This document shows, in pieces, positions 20,889 to 30,986 of a DNA stretch of 64,000 nt (positions are counted from its first letter, which is position 1; every line of letters begins with the position of its first letter). The position numbers and the translations under genes are program-made. The notes under the pieces are model-generated. The model made no database searches. It worked only from the letters and a program-made list of their open reading frames with translations, and was not told the origin of the DNA. Origin of the DNA: Tritrichomonas musculus (taxonomy: Eukaryota; Parabasalia; Tritrichomonadida; Tritrichomonadidae); assembly GCA_039105265.1 (NCBI GenBank), contig JAPFFF010000010.1, forward strand, positions 4,712,001 through 4,776,000, read 5' to 3'.

Positions 20889-21478
20889 TTATTGTTCTAT
20901 TACAGCAATAGTTCCTTGAATATTACAAATATTTATATTTCTTAGCATTCTGATATAACCATCTTCGCCCCACAATGTTCCTATTGAGTTTCTAACAATC
21001 CAGTATGGCTTTTCGTCTTCTGAACCATATCCGACTACGGTTACTGCGTGATTTTGATAATCAGCACATCCATCTCCATCATAAATGCCTTCGTGATAAT
21101 AAATGAAGCTAAATGGTGAGGCATCAATTATAACTGAAACTGGACCCCATTTGACTAAGTTTGGTTGAATGTCTTTTTCTTCATAGTAGAGATTATACGA
21201 TGATATGTATCCAACTGATTTTGTACTATCAAAATTGCAATATTGATGCGACCAGCATATGGATAATCTGTTTCGAGTGCGAATTTATGGTTTTGATTAT
21301 TAATTACGTGGTCAAGTCCTTTGTATGGATATCCTCCTCCACATCCATGACATTCTTTTACACAATCTACTAAATTTTGTTCTGATAAAAGAAGTAGTTG
21401 GCCAGTAGATGCAAAATAAGAGCCTTCTTCTGCAGCGATAACCGAGAATGCTCAACACGCTCCCCAATTTCCTTGATT
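20889..21478 (-). pseudogene. Papain-family (C1A, cathepsin L-like) peptidase relic
   Basis: The reverse strand encodes most of a mature papain-type domain. It starts NQGNWGAC (catalytic Cys retained) and continues AFSVIAAEEGSYFASTGQ, VDCVKECHGCGGGYPYKGLDH, NHAVTVVGYG (catalytic His) and LWGEDGYIRM. The signal peptide and propeptide are missing. The Trp after the active-site Cys is a TGA stop (21452-21454), and a frameshift lies near 21240, between ETDYPYAGR and NFDSTKSVGY. In the Asn active-site region NSIG replaces the usual NSWG. It is a host-type gene fragment that is no longer functional, trapped between the 50-bp inverted repeats. Confidence 0.85.
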
Positions 21479-21706
21479 AGAATAAATTATATAAAAAGTT
21501 ATCGATATTCTAGATTTTTATAAAGTGTTATAAAATTCTTATCAAAAATAATTAAAATAAATTGAGATAAAATACTCAAACTCATTTTCTGAAGAAAATA
21601 TAATATATACTTATATCCTTTTAGTTTTTATTTTAATTTGAATTTTGTACGATGCAAATATCTATAAAACTAATTATTATTATAATAATAAAATATAATT
21701 AGTTTG

Positions 21707-21756
21707 AACAAACCAATCATTGAGTTTTACTGTAAAAATTCAATTATACGACCTTT
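21707..21756 (-). repeat. Right arm of the 50-bp inverted repeat pair
   Basis: Reverse complement of 17187-17236, ending CGACCTTT. It marks the right limit of the composite segment containing the Maverick fossil and the papain relic. Confidence 0.75.
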
Positions 21757-23438
21757 GGTCCAATAATTGTGATATGCTTTCAAAAAAATTCTGAGAGTTT
21801 AGCGTTTAAAATCCCTACTTTGATCAGAACAATTATAAAAGAAGCCTTAGTTTACTTCTAAACCTAGCAACTTTTTAAAAAACTTTACCTCCATTTCAAA
21901 TTTTATATCATTTTATCTTTTTTATCAAACAATTTATATATTGTATTAGAGTGAGGAGAATTATATGTAAACGGCTAGGCTTTTGTGTCCAAACGAGTTT
22001 GTATTCAAAAAGTATCCAATGGATACTCATTTTTGTTCGTTATTTTTTGAGAGAATTTGAGTATCCAAAATAGCCAAAATGGACACTTTAATTCAATCTT
22101 GGATACACCTTTCAATTTTCATTGATTATTTTGAATGTATATTTCGTTTGACCAATTATATCGCTCCAAATTTACATTGAATTTTATTTTTTATTTCAAA
22201 TGTTGATCTTCTTGGTCAAAATCATTCTTAGTGAATTTGAAAAGTTTATAATTCATATTTGAGAGGTTTTTTAAAAATTCAGAATAGTAGGTGTTTAAGA
22301 CATTTATTATTGCTTTTTTTCTGATATTAATGAGTTTATTAAAGGAAAAATAAAGTATCCAATAAAAAATTTTTTGGATACTTCAACACAAATCTTTGAA
22401 TAAAATACTAAATAAAAAAGCAGTTTTATGTCCAAAAAAAGTGACAGCTTTTTACAAAAAGTCGAAAATGGACACTCAGTTCACTGGATACAAAAGCCTA
22501 GGTAAACGGGAGAATAATAGTTAAACGCTACACAAAAAGTTTAAGATATACAATTTTTTTGAATTAATTAATAGAAATTATAAATATAATATATTATTCT
22601 CCTTACTCTATTCTTAAGTAATAATACATTTTATAATCATTGAAAAAAATTGAATGAATAATTGAGAGTTGATAATCCTTTGGCTCAAAGTCTTTATCCC
22701 CTTCACTCTCAATTTTTCTGAAGAAAAAAAAAGAGCTCAGAAACAAATTGAATGATCATAGAATTGCAAAATAAACATTCAAAATAAAAAATTAAAATAT
22801 CTCCACCAAAAAATCATTATATAAAGCATTTCACCAAATTTTATAATCATTGAAATGGAGGTAAAGTTATTGAACTCAGTTTATATATTTGAGCTGAACA
22901 GTCAGCATGTTTTAGAATATTTGAGGGCTCTTTTAAATTTTCACTGAAATAGTGTTGTTTGATTTTCTGAAGACTCAATATATTTCAATTTTTCAATAAA
23001 ATTCGTTGGATAATTATTTTAAAAAATAAAATTATATATCAAATTAGATTCAATTAATCTTAAGTCATTTAAATGAAATCAAAATATATTTATAAAATAA
23101 TATTAAAATAAATTTGATTTATTAATATACTATTTTCAAAGATATACTTATTCAATAAATTGATTGTATAAAAAATAAACATCAGAATCTATAAAAATAT
23201 CATTATCATATCATTATCGTTTGCATTCAATAAGTTTGGAAAATTGAATGAAATTGAGAGGTAGCATGGTCTAGTTTACTTCTAAAAGTTCAAATAATCT
23301 TTGTAAAAATGATGGTTAAATCTCTTTTTAAAAGTTTTAGTATATTATGTAAACTATTTAAATTTAAAATACTGAAAAATATTTTATCTTTTCAAAATTT
23401 CAATATAATTGAAATATTATTTTTTTGAAATTATAGCC
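21757..23438. other. Intergenic region with a nested MITE, upstream of the giant surface gene
   Basis: Apart from the MITE at 21975-22501 this region has no coding frame. A short inverted pair (ACTTTACCTCCATTTCAA type) occurs at about 21882-21912 and 22838-22870, bracketing the MITE at a distance, so an older element may surround it. The last 200 bases should hold the promoter of the gene at 23439. Confidence 0.5.
21975..22501. mobile_element. 527-bp MITE with 8-bp target-site duplication
   Basis: The ends are inverted copies, CTAGGCTTTTGTGTCC at the left and the complement of CTAGGCTTTTGTATCC at the right. The element is flanked by the direct repeat GTAAACGG (21967-21974 and 22502-22509). 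It has no coding capacity, and internal GTATCC/GGATAC and TGTCC/GGACA words recur in both orientations. An 8-bp duplication fits hAT-type or related transposases, but the terminus does not name the family. Confidence 0.8.
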
Positions 23439-26400
23439 ATGATGATTTTTCCTTTTTTAATATATTTAAGTCAAGAAAATCTAAAAATATGTGTTTGCAA
23501 CAACTACTGCCACGCTGATTGCCCCTCCAATATTTTCAACTCTTCTTCTAACAATAATTTTCATGAATTTTTATCTTCACTTGCAATAAATGAAAAATAC
23601 GTTGAACTCTTTTTTTATTCAAAGCAAGATGGATTCACATTTTCAATTGATCAGACGAAATTTTCCCATTTAAATATATCTATTCAAATCCTTCCCAAAT
23701 CCCAACCAATTCGACTTAAAATTAATCAATTATACCTTAAAAAATACCAAATAATTGATATCAAGCCCAATTACAAAATTACTCTTCCTGATTTAATTCC
23801 ATACCATAACAAAATTAATGCTCTTGATGTTAAATCCTCTGAAAAGCCGAAAACAATTCCAATATCAATTGGTCTTTCTAATATGAAGCATACTGGTGCT
23901 TTTAAATGTGCCTTTTTTAATGATGCTCCAATTACAGATTTGACTGATGACATGGATGAAAAAGATTTTGGATGTCAATATATTGACAACTTAGATAAGG
24001 AGGCTGCCTACAAATGCGGTTTAAGGTGCTGGACTCCTAAAGAAAATTTGGGAGGCACTTTAGAATACACTTTCAAAGGTGTCAAATTTGAACTTTTTGG
24101 CACAAAAGATCCATCTCATGGCATCATTAAGCTTGAACTTGATGGAGAAACGATAAAAGTAAATGAAACAGGAGAAAGAGAAGAATATATTTCTATTTAC
24201 ATGTCAGAACTTCTTGAATATAAAGAGCACACAATTAAATTATCATCAGAAGGCGTTTTTGAATTATATAAGCTAACGTATTGGCCATCATTGACAGCCA
24301 AACGGTTGAATGTATCTGATGTTGTTAGTATTAGAGGTAACTGGAAAATGGAATCCGATGGCATTGGAGGTAATAGAAATTATACAGATGATGAAGGCAC
24401 TTTAATAATTCCATTGCATTGTAAAAAGTTTTGGTTGTATGGACTAAAACAGTTATACAATGATAATAGGAAGATAACAGTTAAGTATGGTGATGTAACT
24501 GAAGAAGTAAATATTAAAGATGGAGAAAGAAAAGAGCAGTATTTATTATATGAATCCCCTGAATTGGATGACTTCAATTTTAATTTAAATATTAGTGGAA
24601 GATTTATGTTCTGTTTCTTATATTATGAAGATCTGACTATTCCAATATCAATTGGCCTTTCATTAATGAACATTGAAGGAAAATTTATGTGCAGTTATAA
24701 AAATTTAGGTAATCCAATTCAACTAACTCATGGTTTAAGAAATTACAACTGCGAGTTTAATAATTTGGAATCAATTGATGCTTCACAATGCGGTTTAAGA
24801 TGTTGGACTGATGGCAACACTAATACTAATTGCAACTTGGATTATACATTTACTGGTGTTAAATTTGCCCTATATGGGACATTTGATCCAAACCATAGAA
24901 AAATTAATATTTTTATAGATGGTAATAAAGTATGCGAAGTTGATGAACAATCTCAAAACAGGAAAACTTTTGCTGTTATTTATACATCAAGAAATTTGCC
25001 ATATGGTGAGCATACAGTTAAAATTGGTACGCAAGGCTATCCTTATGAAATGTATAAACTTGTTTATTGGCCATCTTTGACATCCAAAAGAATTAATGCT
25101 TCTAAGGCATTTGCAAAACAAGGTACTTGGACTCTCCAATCAGATGGAATTGGTGGTGTTCAAATATATAATGAACACAATCCTTCTGAGTTAGGCATTC
25201 CAATGCATTGTACTAAATTTTGGCTCTATGGATTAAAAGATAATTATAATAAATATGGAAAATATAATACTCTTAGTTATAATGAAATAAATAGAGAAAT
25301 TGATAGAAATGCAACAGTTCGAACTGAATTATCATTATTATATGAATCTGAAGATTTATCAAAATTTGATTTCTCTTTGAAAATCTTTGGATCTTTAATG
25401 TTTGCTTTCATTTATTACGAAGAACCACCAATTCCACTTTCAGTTTCTATAGATCAAATGGAAACCGAAGGATCAATTCAATGCAAGTTTTCAGATGATG
25501 GAAATAATTTTCCACTTTCAAGTAACATTGATTATTCAAATTCTCATTGTGATTTCATCTATCTGGATTCTCCTAATGCTTATAAATGTGGTTTGAAATG
25601 TTGGTCTTCTGATGGAATTTATAGTTATAAGTTTAAAGGTGTGAAATTCGCTATTTATGGAGCAAGTAATAATAACGGTCCTTTTGATATTGAATTTGAT
25701 GGAATAACCATTGCTACAATTAACAGCCAAACTTCTCAAAATGATCTTGTGCTTTTATATGAATCTGAAGTTTATAATGTCAATGAGCATAAAGTTCGGC
25801 TCATTTCTAAAAATGCTAATTTCTTGATTTATAAACTTGTTTATTGGCCATCTTATGAAATTAAAAGAATGAACTCAACACATTTTACTAGAACTGGCAA
25901 CTGGCTAAGGAAATCAGATGGAATAGGAGGAGTTGTCTATTATTCACAAAGTGATGGATGCAAATCAAATGTTACTATAAAATGTTCACAATTTTGGGTG
26001 TATGGCATAAAAGATCCCAATCTTGATCAAATAGTTCTTAAATACAATGATGTTACTGAAACAATTAACTTAAAATCAGAAACCAAAACTGAAAGTGTTT
26101 TGTTATATCAATCACCAAAATTTGATTTCAAATCAATTGATTTAACTTTTACTTCATCTGGAAAATCAATGATATATTGCATTTATTATAATGATTTTCA
26201 TCTTCAGCAACCTACAATTACACCTATTCCTATTTCAGTTGGTATACAACAAATGAAACCTTACGAATTAGCATCTGAACCAAATTTTGTATTTGAATGT
26301 AAAAACCACAAAGGAGAGTCATTTGATTTTACAAGTACTTCAAATTTTGACTGTTCAATAGATGATTTAAATTCACCTGATGCTTATCAATGTGGATTAG

Positions 26401-29400
26401 AATGTAAAATAGCTGAAATGGGATTTACATATGTATTTACTGGTGTTAAATTTATGGTTATTGGAACAAGATACTCTATAAGTGATATTAAAATTATTGT
26501 TGATAACGTTAGTTATGGAAATTTTGATTTAGATACGAAAGGGCCTGAATTAAAATATCAAGTATTATATGAATCAGGCATATTTGCATATGGGGAACAT
26601 ACTCTTCAAATTGAAACAAAGATAAGTGATCCTATTGGTCTATATAAAATTGTTTATTGGCCGTCTTTGTATGCAAAAAGGTTGAATTCATCAGATTTTA
26701 TGACAAGAACTGGAATTTGGACTCCAGAAAGTGATAAAATCGGAGGAATTAGAGAATATACCATAAATTCTATGGGTAATGGAATCGGAAATATTTCTAA
26801 AAGATTTTCATGTTCAAAGTTCTGGCTTTATGGCTCAAAAGCAGCATGTTTTAACAAAGGATTCACTATTTCTTATGATGATGTTAGATATACAATGAAA
26901 GATTTTACAGATCCACGTGAAGATGGAGTATTACTTTATGAATCCAAGGAATTCACAAATAAAGCAATTACTCTCAGAGAAGAAACATTAGGTGAGTCAA
27001 TGTTTTATTTTGTTTATTATTTGGATGGTCCATTAAGTTTAATGGAATATATTGACAAAACTTTTACTAGAGTCTTGCCATATAATAATATCTTGATTTC
27101 TTCTGATTCATATATTAATCAAATTTCAGGTTGTGAACTTCATTCGATTGAAGAAAATATTGATTATATAATTACATTAGAAAAAGAAGTTTTGTTTAAT
27201 GATAATTATTTTGATGAAAATCCTAGTAGTTCTGAATTTCCTTCTGTTCTACGTATTAAATATAATGGATCTATTAGACTGAAAAATTGTACTTTTACTT
27301 ACTCTAAAGGAAAATCTAATAATAAAGCGTGTCTTTTTTATTGTGATGAAAATTATAAAATCTCGGCAACTTTTGATTCTTGTCAATTTATTAATTGTGG
27401 ATATGATAATGCTGCTCAAGGTCTCATTACAATAGAAAATGGTCAATCAAGCATTAATATTACTGACTGTTCTTTTTATTCTGACTCAAAAACTTCAAGT
27501 CAGCCAATCAACATAAATACATCAAATGCTAACTTACACAATTGTTCTTTTAAAAACACAGGCGGAATCTATATAGCACAACAAACAGATGAATCATCAA
27601 CAACAAATAAAAATGAAATTTCTATAACTGATTGTGTTTTTGACTCATGCTATTCACAATCAAAGAATGTTTATACATTGGGCATTCAAATTCAACAACA
27701 AACAAGCATCATTTTTAATGGAAATGAAATAAAAAATATCCAAGGAACAAATAATGATGTTTGTATTGTAAGTATCGATACCAATGGTAAAGTTGGCAAC
27801 TTGGACATTCATAATATAAGATTTGTAGACAATACTTGCTATAGTTTATATGGTGGTGGCACTGGAATAAAAATTCAAAAAGCAGAAAAAATATCATTTT
27901 ATAATTGTAGCTTTATTAACAATAAAGCTAGAAAATGTAATATTCCACGTTCATCTATTTATACTTTATATAATTCAAATGAAGATTATTATAATGGTGA
28001 TGGCGGAGGCATTCAAATTGGGTTTGAATGCTCAACAAATGAAGTTTTAGTCACATTTGAAAAATGTATTTTCAAAGATAATAAAGCAGAAAGGCATGGT
28101 GGTGCAATTGCTATTCAAACATTAAGAACTGTTGAAATCACAGATTGCATTTTTGAATCTAATTATGCAAATTACAACTTTGATTCATCTTCAGGATTAT
28201 TGGAATATGATACTCATTATCACAAAAAAAGAGAAGGAAGAGGCGGTGCTATTTACATCAATCCAGCATATACCTATTCATCAAATGGAAGTCCTTGTTA
28301 TAATCAGAGTTTATATATGAATCCAGTGACAATAAATAATTGCAATTTTACATCGAATTCTGCTCGTGATGGATATGCAATATATATTGAAGGCGATGAT
28401 CCCGGGACAGTTTTCAATATTGAATCAAATAACTTTACTGATAATTATAACTTTAGTCCAGATGTAAGTTCTGATCCAAATATAACAATTAGAGGAATAA
28501 TTGCAACAGAAATTCATAGCGTTCCTAAAAGTATTGAGAATACTAATCTGTTCATAAAAGTTCAATCTAAAAAATTGGTTTATGTCGACCATTATGGAAA
28601 TAGAATAACTAAAGAATTCACTGAATCTGATGTCTTTACTTATTCGGTTAAATTTACTGAATCACAACTTTTCTCTAAATCAAATGATTTTACTAATTCT
28701 GGCAAATTCACAAAATCTACTGACTTTTCACAGTCTCACAAATTCACAAATTCTAAAGAGTTTTCTAACTCAGACAAGTTCTCCAAATCACAAATCTTTT
28801 CATATTCAGACAGATTTACTGAAACACAAAGTTTTTCAGTATCTAAAGACTTCTCTAAATCAGGATCATTCAGTAATTCGAAAGGCTTTTCTAAATCAGG
28901 ATCATTCAGTAATTCGAAAGGCTTTTCTAAATCATTAATGTTTTCTGAAACAAATTACTTTTCAAAAACCGAAAAGTTCAGTGAAACACAAGATTTTTCA
29001 ATATCAGGTGAATTTACTATATCTGGAGCATTCTCTAAATCAGGATCATTCAGTAATTCGAAAGGCTTTTCGCGATCATTGATGTTTTCTGAAACAAATT
29101 ACTTTTCAAAAACAGAAAAGTTCAGTGAAACACAAGATTTTTCAATATCAGGTGAATTTACTACATCTGGAGCATTCTCTAAATCAGGATCATTCAGTAA
29201 TTCGAAAGGCTTTTCGCGATCATTGATGTTTTCTGAAACAAATTACTTTTCAAAAACAGAAAAGTTCAGTGAAACACAAGATTTTACAGTATCAGAAAAA
29301 TTTTCAAAGTCAAATTCATTTTCTGATACATTCAAGTTCAGCAAATCTACATATTTCTCTAATTCCAGAGAATACACAAAATCCCTGATATTTTCAACCA

Positions 29401-30614
29401 CAGAAAAGTTCAGTGAAACGAATGAATTCAGTTTGACGATAAGTTTTTCAACATCAGAAAAATTCACCAAATCGGATTCATTCAAGCCTTCGCCAATATT
29501 TACCTCATCATTTTACTTCAGCCAAACAACACCATTTTCCACATCAGACAAGTTTAGTAAATCCAATCAATTCAGTGAATCACAAGGCTTTTCACCATCA
29601 ATAACATTTCCGCCATCAGATCCGAAGTGCGCTGTTTTTGATGAAGGCAAATACGTCCTTTCGAATGAATGCAAATATTCTGTTGACAAGGAAAGGTTTG
29701 TTTATGTATTTGTCATCTCTTCTAATTTTGAAAACTATCAGCAAGAAGAAGGAGATGGAGCAGCTTTTCATCTTATAAATTGTGGAATTTTGTGTAATAA
29801 CACTGATTTCATTGATTGCGTGACAAATTCAGGTGGCGGCGGAGCTGTTTTCATCAACAACTCGTTTGAAATAAAAAACAATTGCACATTCATCAATACT
29901 ACATTTTTGAGATGTAAAGCATCGTTTGGTGGAGCCGTTTTTCTTTCTGCACAATCAACTCTTTTTGACATTTCTTTCAATGCTTGTCATTTTGAATCAA
30001 ATAAAGCTTTGCTGTCAAAACCGCCAAATGGTGAAAACAGTCACTTTTTCGGTGGACAAGCTTTGTTTGTAATTTGTAGAGGTCTCAACGTATGCAATTC
30101 TACTTTTACATTGAATAGAGGCCCAACTGGTGCTGTTAAAATAATCAGCATTCAAAATGCAAATTCAAAAAGTATTCAATTGAGTGACGATCAAAAATCA
30201 TTCAATTTTATTGGCTGTAATTTTGAACAGCACGAAAAGTCAAGAAGTTCTATTTATTACATTGACAATGAAAATGCGAATGACAGAATTGAATTGCTTG
30301 ATTGTGAATTCAAAGGGAAACTTAAAAAAGGGTCAAATTACATAAACGGAAAAGTGACAAATAAAGAAAAACTAAATGTTAAATCATGCACATTTGAAGA
30401 TGATGCTAGTAAGGCAATAAAAGTTGATTCATATGTTGATGAATTTTATGTAAAAGATGGTTTTTCATCTATATCAAGTAAAGCACTTTTATTTGCTGTT
30501 GGCTTTGTCATTGTGATTGCATCATTAGTTACAATTTACTTGAAATCTGGTGATTCAAGTGATGGAAAATATGAGCAGACTGACGTTAACGAAGAAGCCG
30601 ATTTTTTAATATGA
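23439..30614 (+). CDS. Giant surface protein: jelly rolls, GGAI beta-helices, FSxSxx stalk, TM anchor
   Basis: About 2391 residues from ATG 23439; the frame opens 30 bases earlier at a TTG. An N-terminal hydrophobic stretch (MMIFPFLIYLS) is a likely signal peptide. Residues about 150-1205 hold four pairs of modules of about 130 residues with F-x-GVKF-x-LYGT, DG, LLYES and EHT motifs, resembling the galactose-binding-like jelly roll of fungal surface proteins. Residues about 1215-1720 and 2065-2340 are Pmp/GGAI-type beta-helix repeats (GGGIQIGF, GGAIAIQ, GGAVFL). Residues 1727-2062 are 56 unbroken FSxSxx hexads. A membrane segment (about 2355-2380, LLFAVGFVIVIASLVTIYL) and a short acidic tail end it. 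It is probably a cell-surface adhesin; the ligand is unknown. Confidence 0.85.
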   Translation: MMIFPFLIYLSQENLKICVCNNYCHADCPSNIFNSSSNNNFHEFLSSLAINEKYVELFFYSKQDGFTFSIDQTKFSHLNISIQILPKSQPIRLKINQLYLKKYQIIDIKPNYKITLPDLIPYHNKINALDVKSSEKPKTIPISIGLSNMKHTGAFKCAFFNDAPITDLTDDMDEKDFGCQYIDNLDKEAAYKCGLRCWTPKENLGGTLEYTFKGVKFELFGTKDPSHGIIKLELDGETIKVNETGEREEYISIYMSELLEYKEHTIKLSSEGVFELYKLTYWPSLTAKRLNVSDVVSIRGNWKMESDGIGGNRNYTDDEGTLIIPLHCKKFWLYGLKQLYNDNRKITVKYGDVTEEVNIKDGERKEQYLLYESPELDDFNFNLNISGRFMFCFLYYEDLTIPISIGLSLMNIEGKFMCSYKNLGNPIQLTHGLRNYNCEFNNLESIDASQCGLRCWTDGNTNTNCNLDYTFTGVKFALYGTFDPNHRKINIFIDGNKVCEVDEQSQNRKTFAVIYTSRNLPYGEHTVKIGTQGYPYEMYKLVYWPSLTSKRINASKAFAKQGTWTLQSDGIGGVQIYNEHNPSELGIPMHCTKFWLYGLKDNYNKYGKYNTLSYNEINREIDRNATVRTELSLLYESEDLSKFDFSLKIFGSLMFAFIYYEEPPIPLSVSIDQMETEGSIQCKFSDDGNNFPLSSNIDYSNSHCDFIYLDSPNAYKCGLKCWSSDGIYSYKFKGVKFAIYGASNNNGPFDIEFDGITIATINSQTSQNDLVLLYESEVYNVNEHKVRLISKNANFLIYKLVYWPSYEIKRMNSTHFTRTGNWLRKSDGIGGVVYYSQSDGCKSNVTIKCSQFWVYGIKDPNLDQIVLKYNDVTETINLKSETKTESVLLYQSPKFDFKSIDLTFTSSGKSMIYCIYYNDFHLQQPTITPIPISVGIQQMKPYELASEPNFVFECKNHKGESFDFTSTSNFDCSIDDLNSPDAYQCGLECKIAEMGFTYVFTGVKFMVIGTRYSISDIKIIVDNVSYGNFDLDTKGPELKYQVLYESGIFAYGEHTLQIETKISDPIGLYKIVYWPSLYAKRLNSSDFMTRTGIWTPESDKIGGIREYTINSMGNGIGNISKRFSCSKFWLYGSKAACFNKGFTISYDDVRYTMKDFTDPREDGVLLYESKEFTNKAITLREETLGESMFYFVYYLDGPLSLMEYIDKTFTRVLPYNNILISSDSYINQISGCELHSIEENIDYIITLEKEVLFNDNYFDENPSSSEFPSVLRIKYNGSIRLKNCTFTYSKGKSNNKACLFYCDENYKISATFDSCQFINCGYDNAAQGLITIENGQSSINITDCSFYSDSKTSSQPININTSNANLHNCSFKNTGGIYIAQQTDESSTTNKNEISITDCVFDSCYSQSKNVYTLGIQIQQQTSIIFNGNEIKNIQGTNNDVCIVSIDTNGKVGNLDIHNIRFVDNTCYSLYGGGTGIKIQKAEKISFYNCSFINNKARKCNIPRSSIYTLYNSNEDYYNGDGGGIQIGFECSTNEVLVTFEKCIFKDNKAERHGGAIAIQTLRTVEITDCIFESNYANYNFDSSSGLLEYDTHYHKKREGRGGAIYINPAYTYSSNGSPCYNQSLYMNPVTINNCNFTSNSARDGYAIYIEGDDPGTVFNIESNNFTDNYNFSPDVSSDPNITIRGIIATEIHSVPKSIENTNLFIKVQSKKLVYVDHYGNRITKEFTESDVFTYSVKFTESQLFSKSNDFTNSGKFTKSTDFSQSHKFTNSKEFSNSDKFSKSQIFSYSDRFTETQSFSVSKDFSKSGSFSNSKGFSKSGSFSNSKGFSKSLMFSETNYFSKTEKFSETQDFSISGEFTISGAFSKSGSFSNSKGFSRSLMFSETNYFSKTEKFSETQDFSISGEFTTSGAFSKSGSFSNSKGFSRSLMFSETNYFSKTEKFSETQDFTVSEKFSKSNSFSDTFKFSKSTYFSNSREYTKSLIFSTTEKFSETNEFSLTISFSTSEKFTKSDSFKPSPIFTSSFYFSQTTPFSTSDKFSKSNQFSESQGFSPSITFPPSDPKCAVFDEGKYVLSNECKYSVDKERFVYVFVISSNFENYQQEEGDGAAFHLINCGILCNNTDFIDCVTNSGGGGAVFINNSFEIKNNCTFINTTFLRCKASFGGAVFLSAQSTLFDISFNACHFESNKALLSKPPNGENSHFFGGQALFVICRGLNVCNSTFTLNRGPTGAVKIISIQNANSKSIQLSDDQKSFNFIGCNFEQHEKSRSSIYYIDNENANDRIELLDCEFKGKLKKGSNYINGKVTNKEKLNVKSCTFEDDASKAIKVDSYVDEFYVKDGFSSISSKALLFAVGFVIVIASLVTIYLKSGDSSDGKYEQTDVNEEADFLI
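28617..29624 (+). repeat. 56 tandem FSxSxx hexapeptide units (18-bp period)
   Basis: Phe (Tyr once, unit 43) recurs every six residues 56 times without one phase break, followed by Ser/Thr, any residue, and Ser/Thr. A higher-order repeat of eight hexads (48 residues, 144 bp), including FSNSKG, FSETNY and FSKTEK, occurs about three times between 28860 and 29290. A strict aromatic period of six suggests a regular beta-solenoid or extended stalk with Ser/Thr sites that could be O-modified. Confidence 0.9.
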
Positions 30615-30986
30615 AGATGTTAAGAATCACTTGAAGTCTATTTACTGAAATTTAAAAATTTGAATGATTTTAATTCTCAAAAAGTTTTTCTTTAGTAAAA
30701 TTTGACTGATAATTGCAAGTTTTTAGGTTCAAATAACTTTTTATCATATATTATGCTGGATAACAAACTTTTAAAATGATATGCGTTTATATTATAAAAA
30801 AATATGTTAAAAAAGTAGAAATATCATCATACAAATATTCCTATAGATGTAGCAAAGCAGGAAAAGATGGAGTGAGTAAAGAAAGCTTGGAATTAAATCT
30901 TTAAAAATCAATGGAAAAAACACTTTATTAGATAATATGTATTTTATTTAATGAAAACAATTTGGTATAATTTGAAAATTATCATA
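30615..30986. other. Short intergenic region between convergent genes
   Basis: 3' flank of the giant surface gene and of the convergent 7TM gene. AT-rich, no coding frame or repeat end recognised. Confidence 0.5.

Noticed and set aside
23257-23310. tRNA-like words (GGTCTAGTTTACTT...GTTCAAAT)
   Set aside because: No cloverleaf stems or anticodon arm can be drawn; no other tRNA candidate was found in the window.
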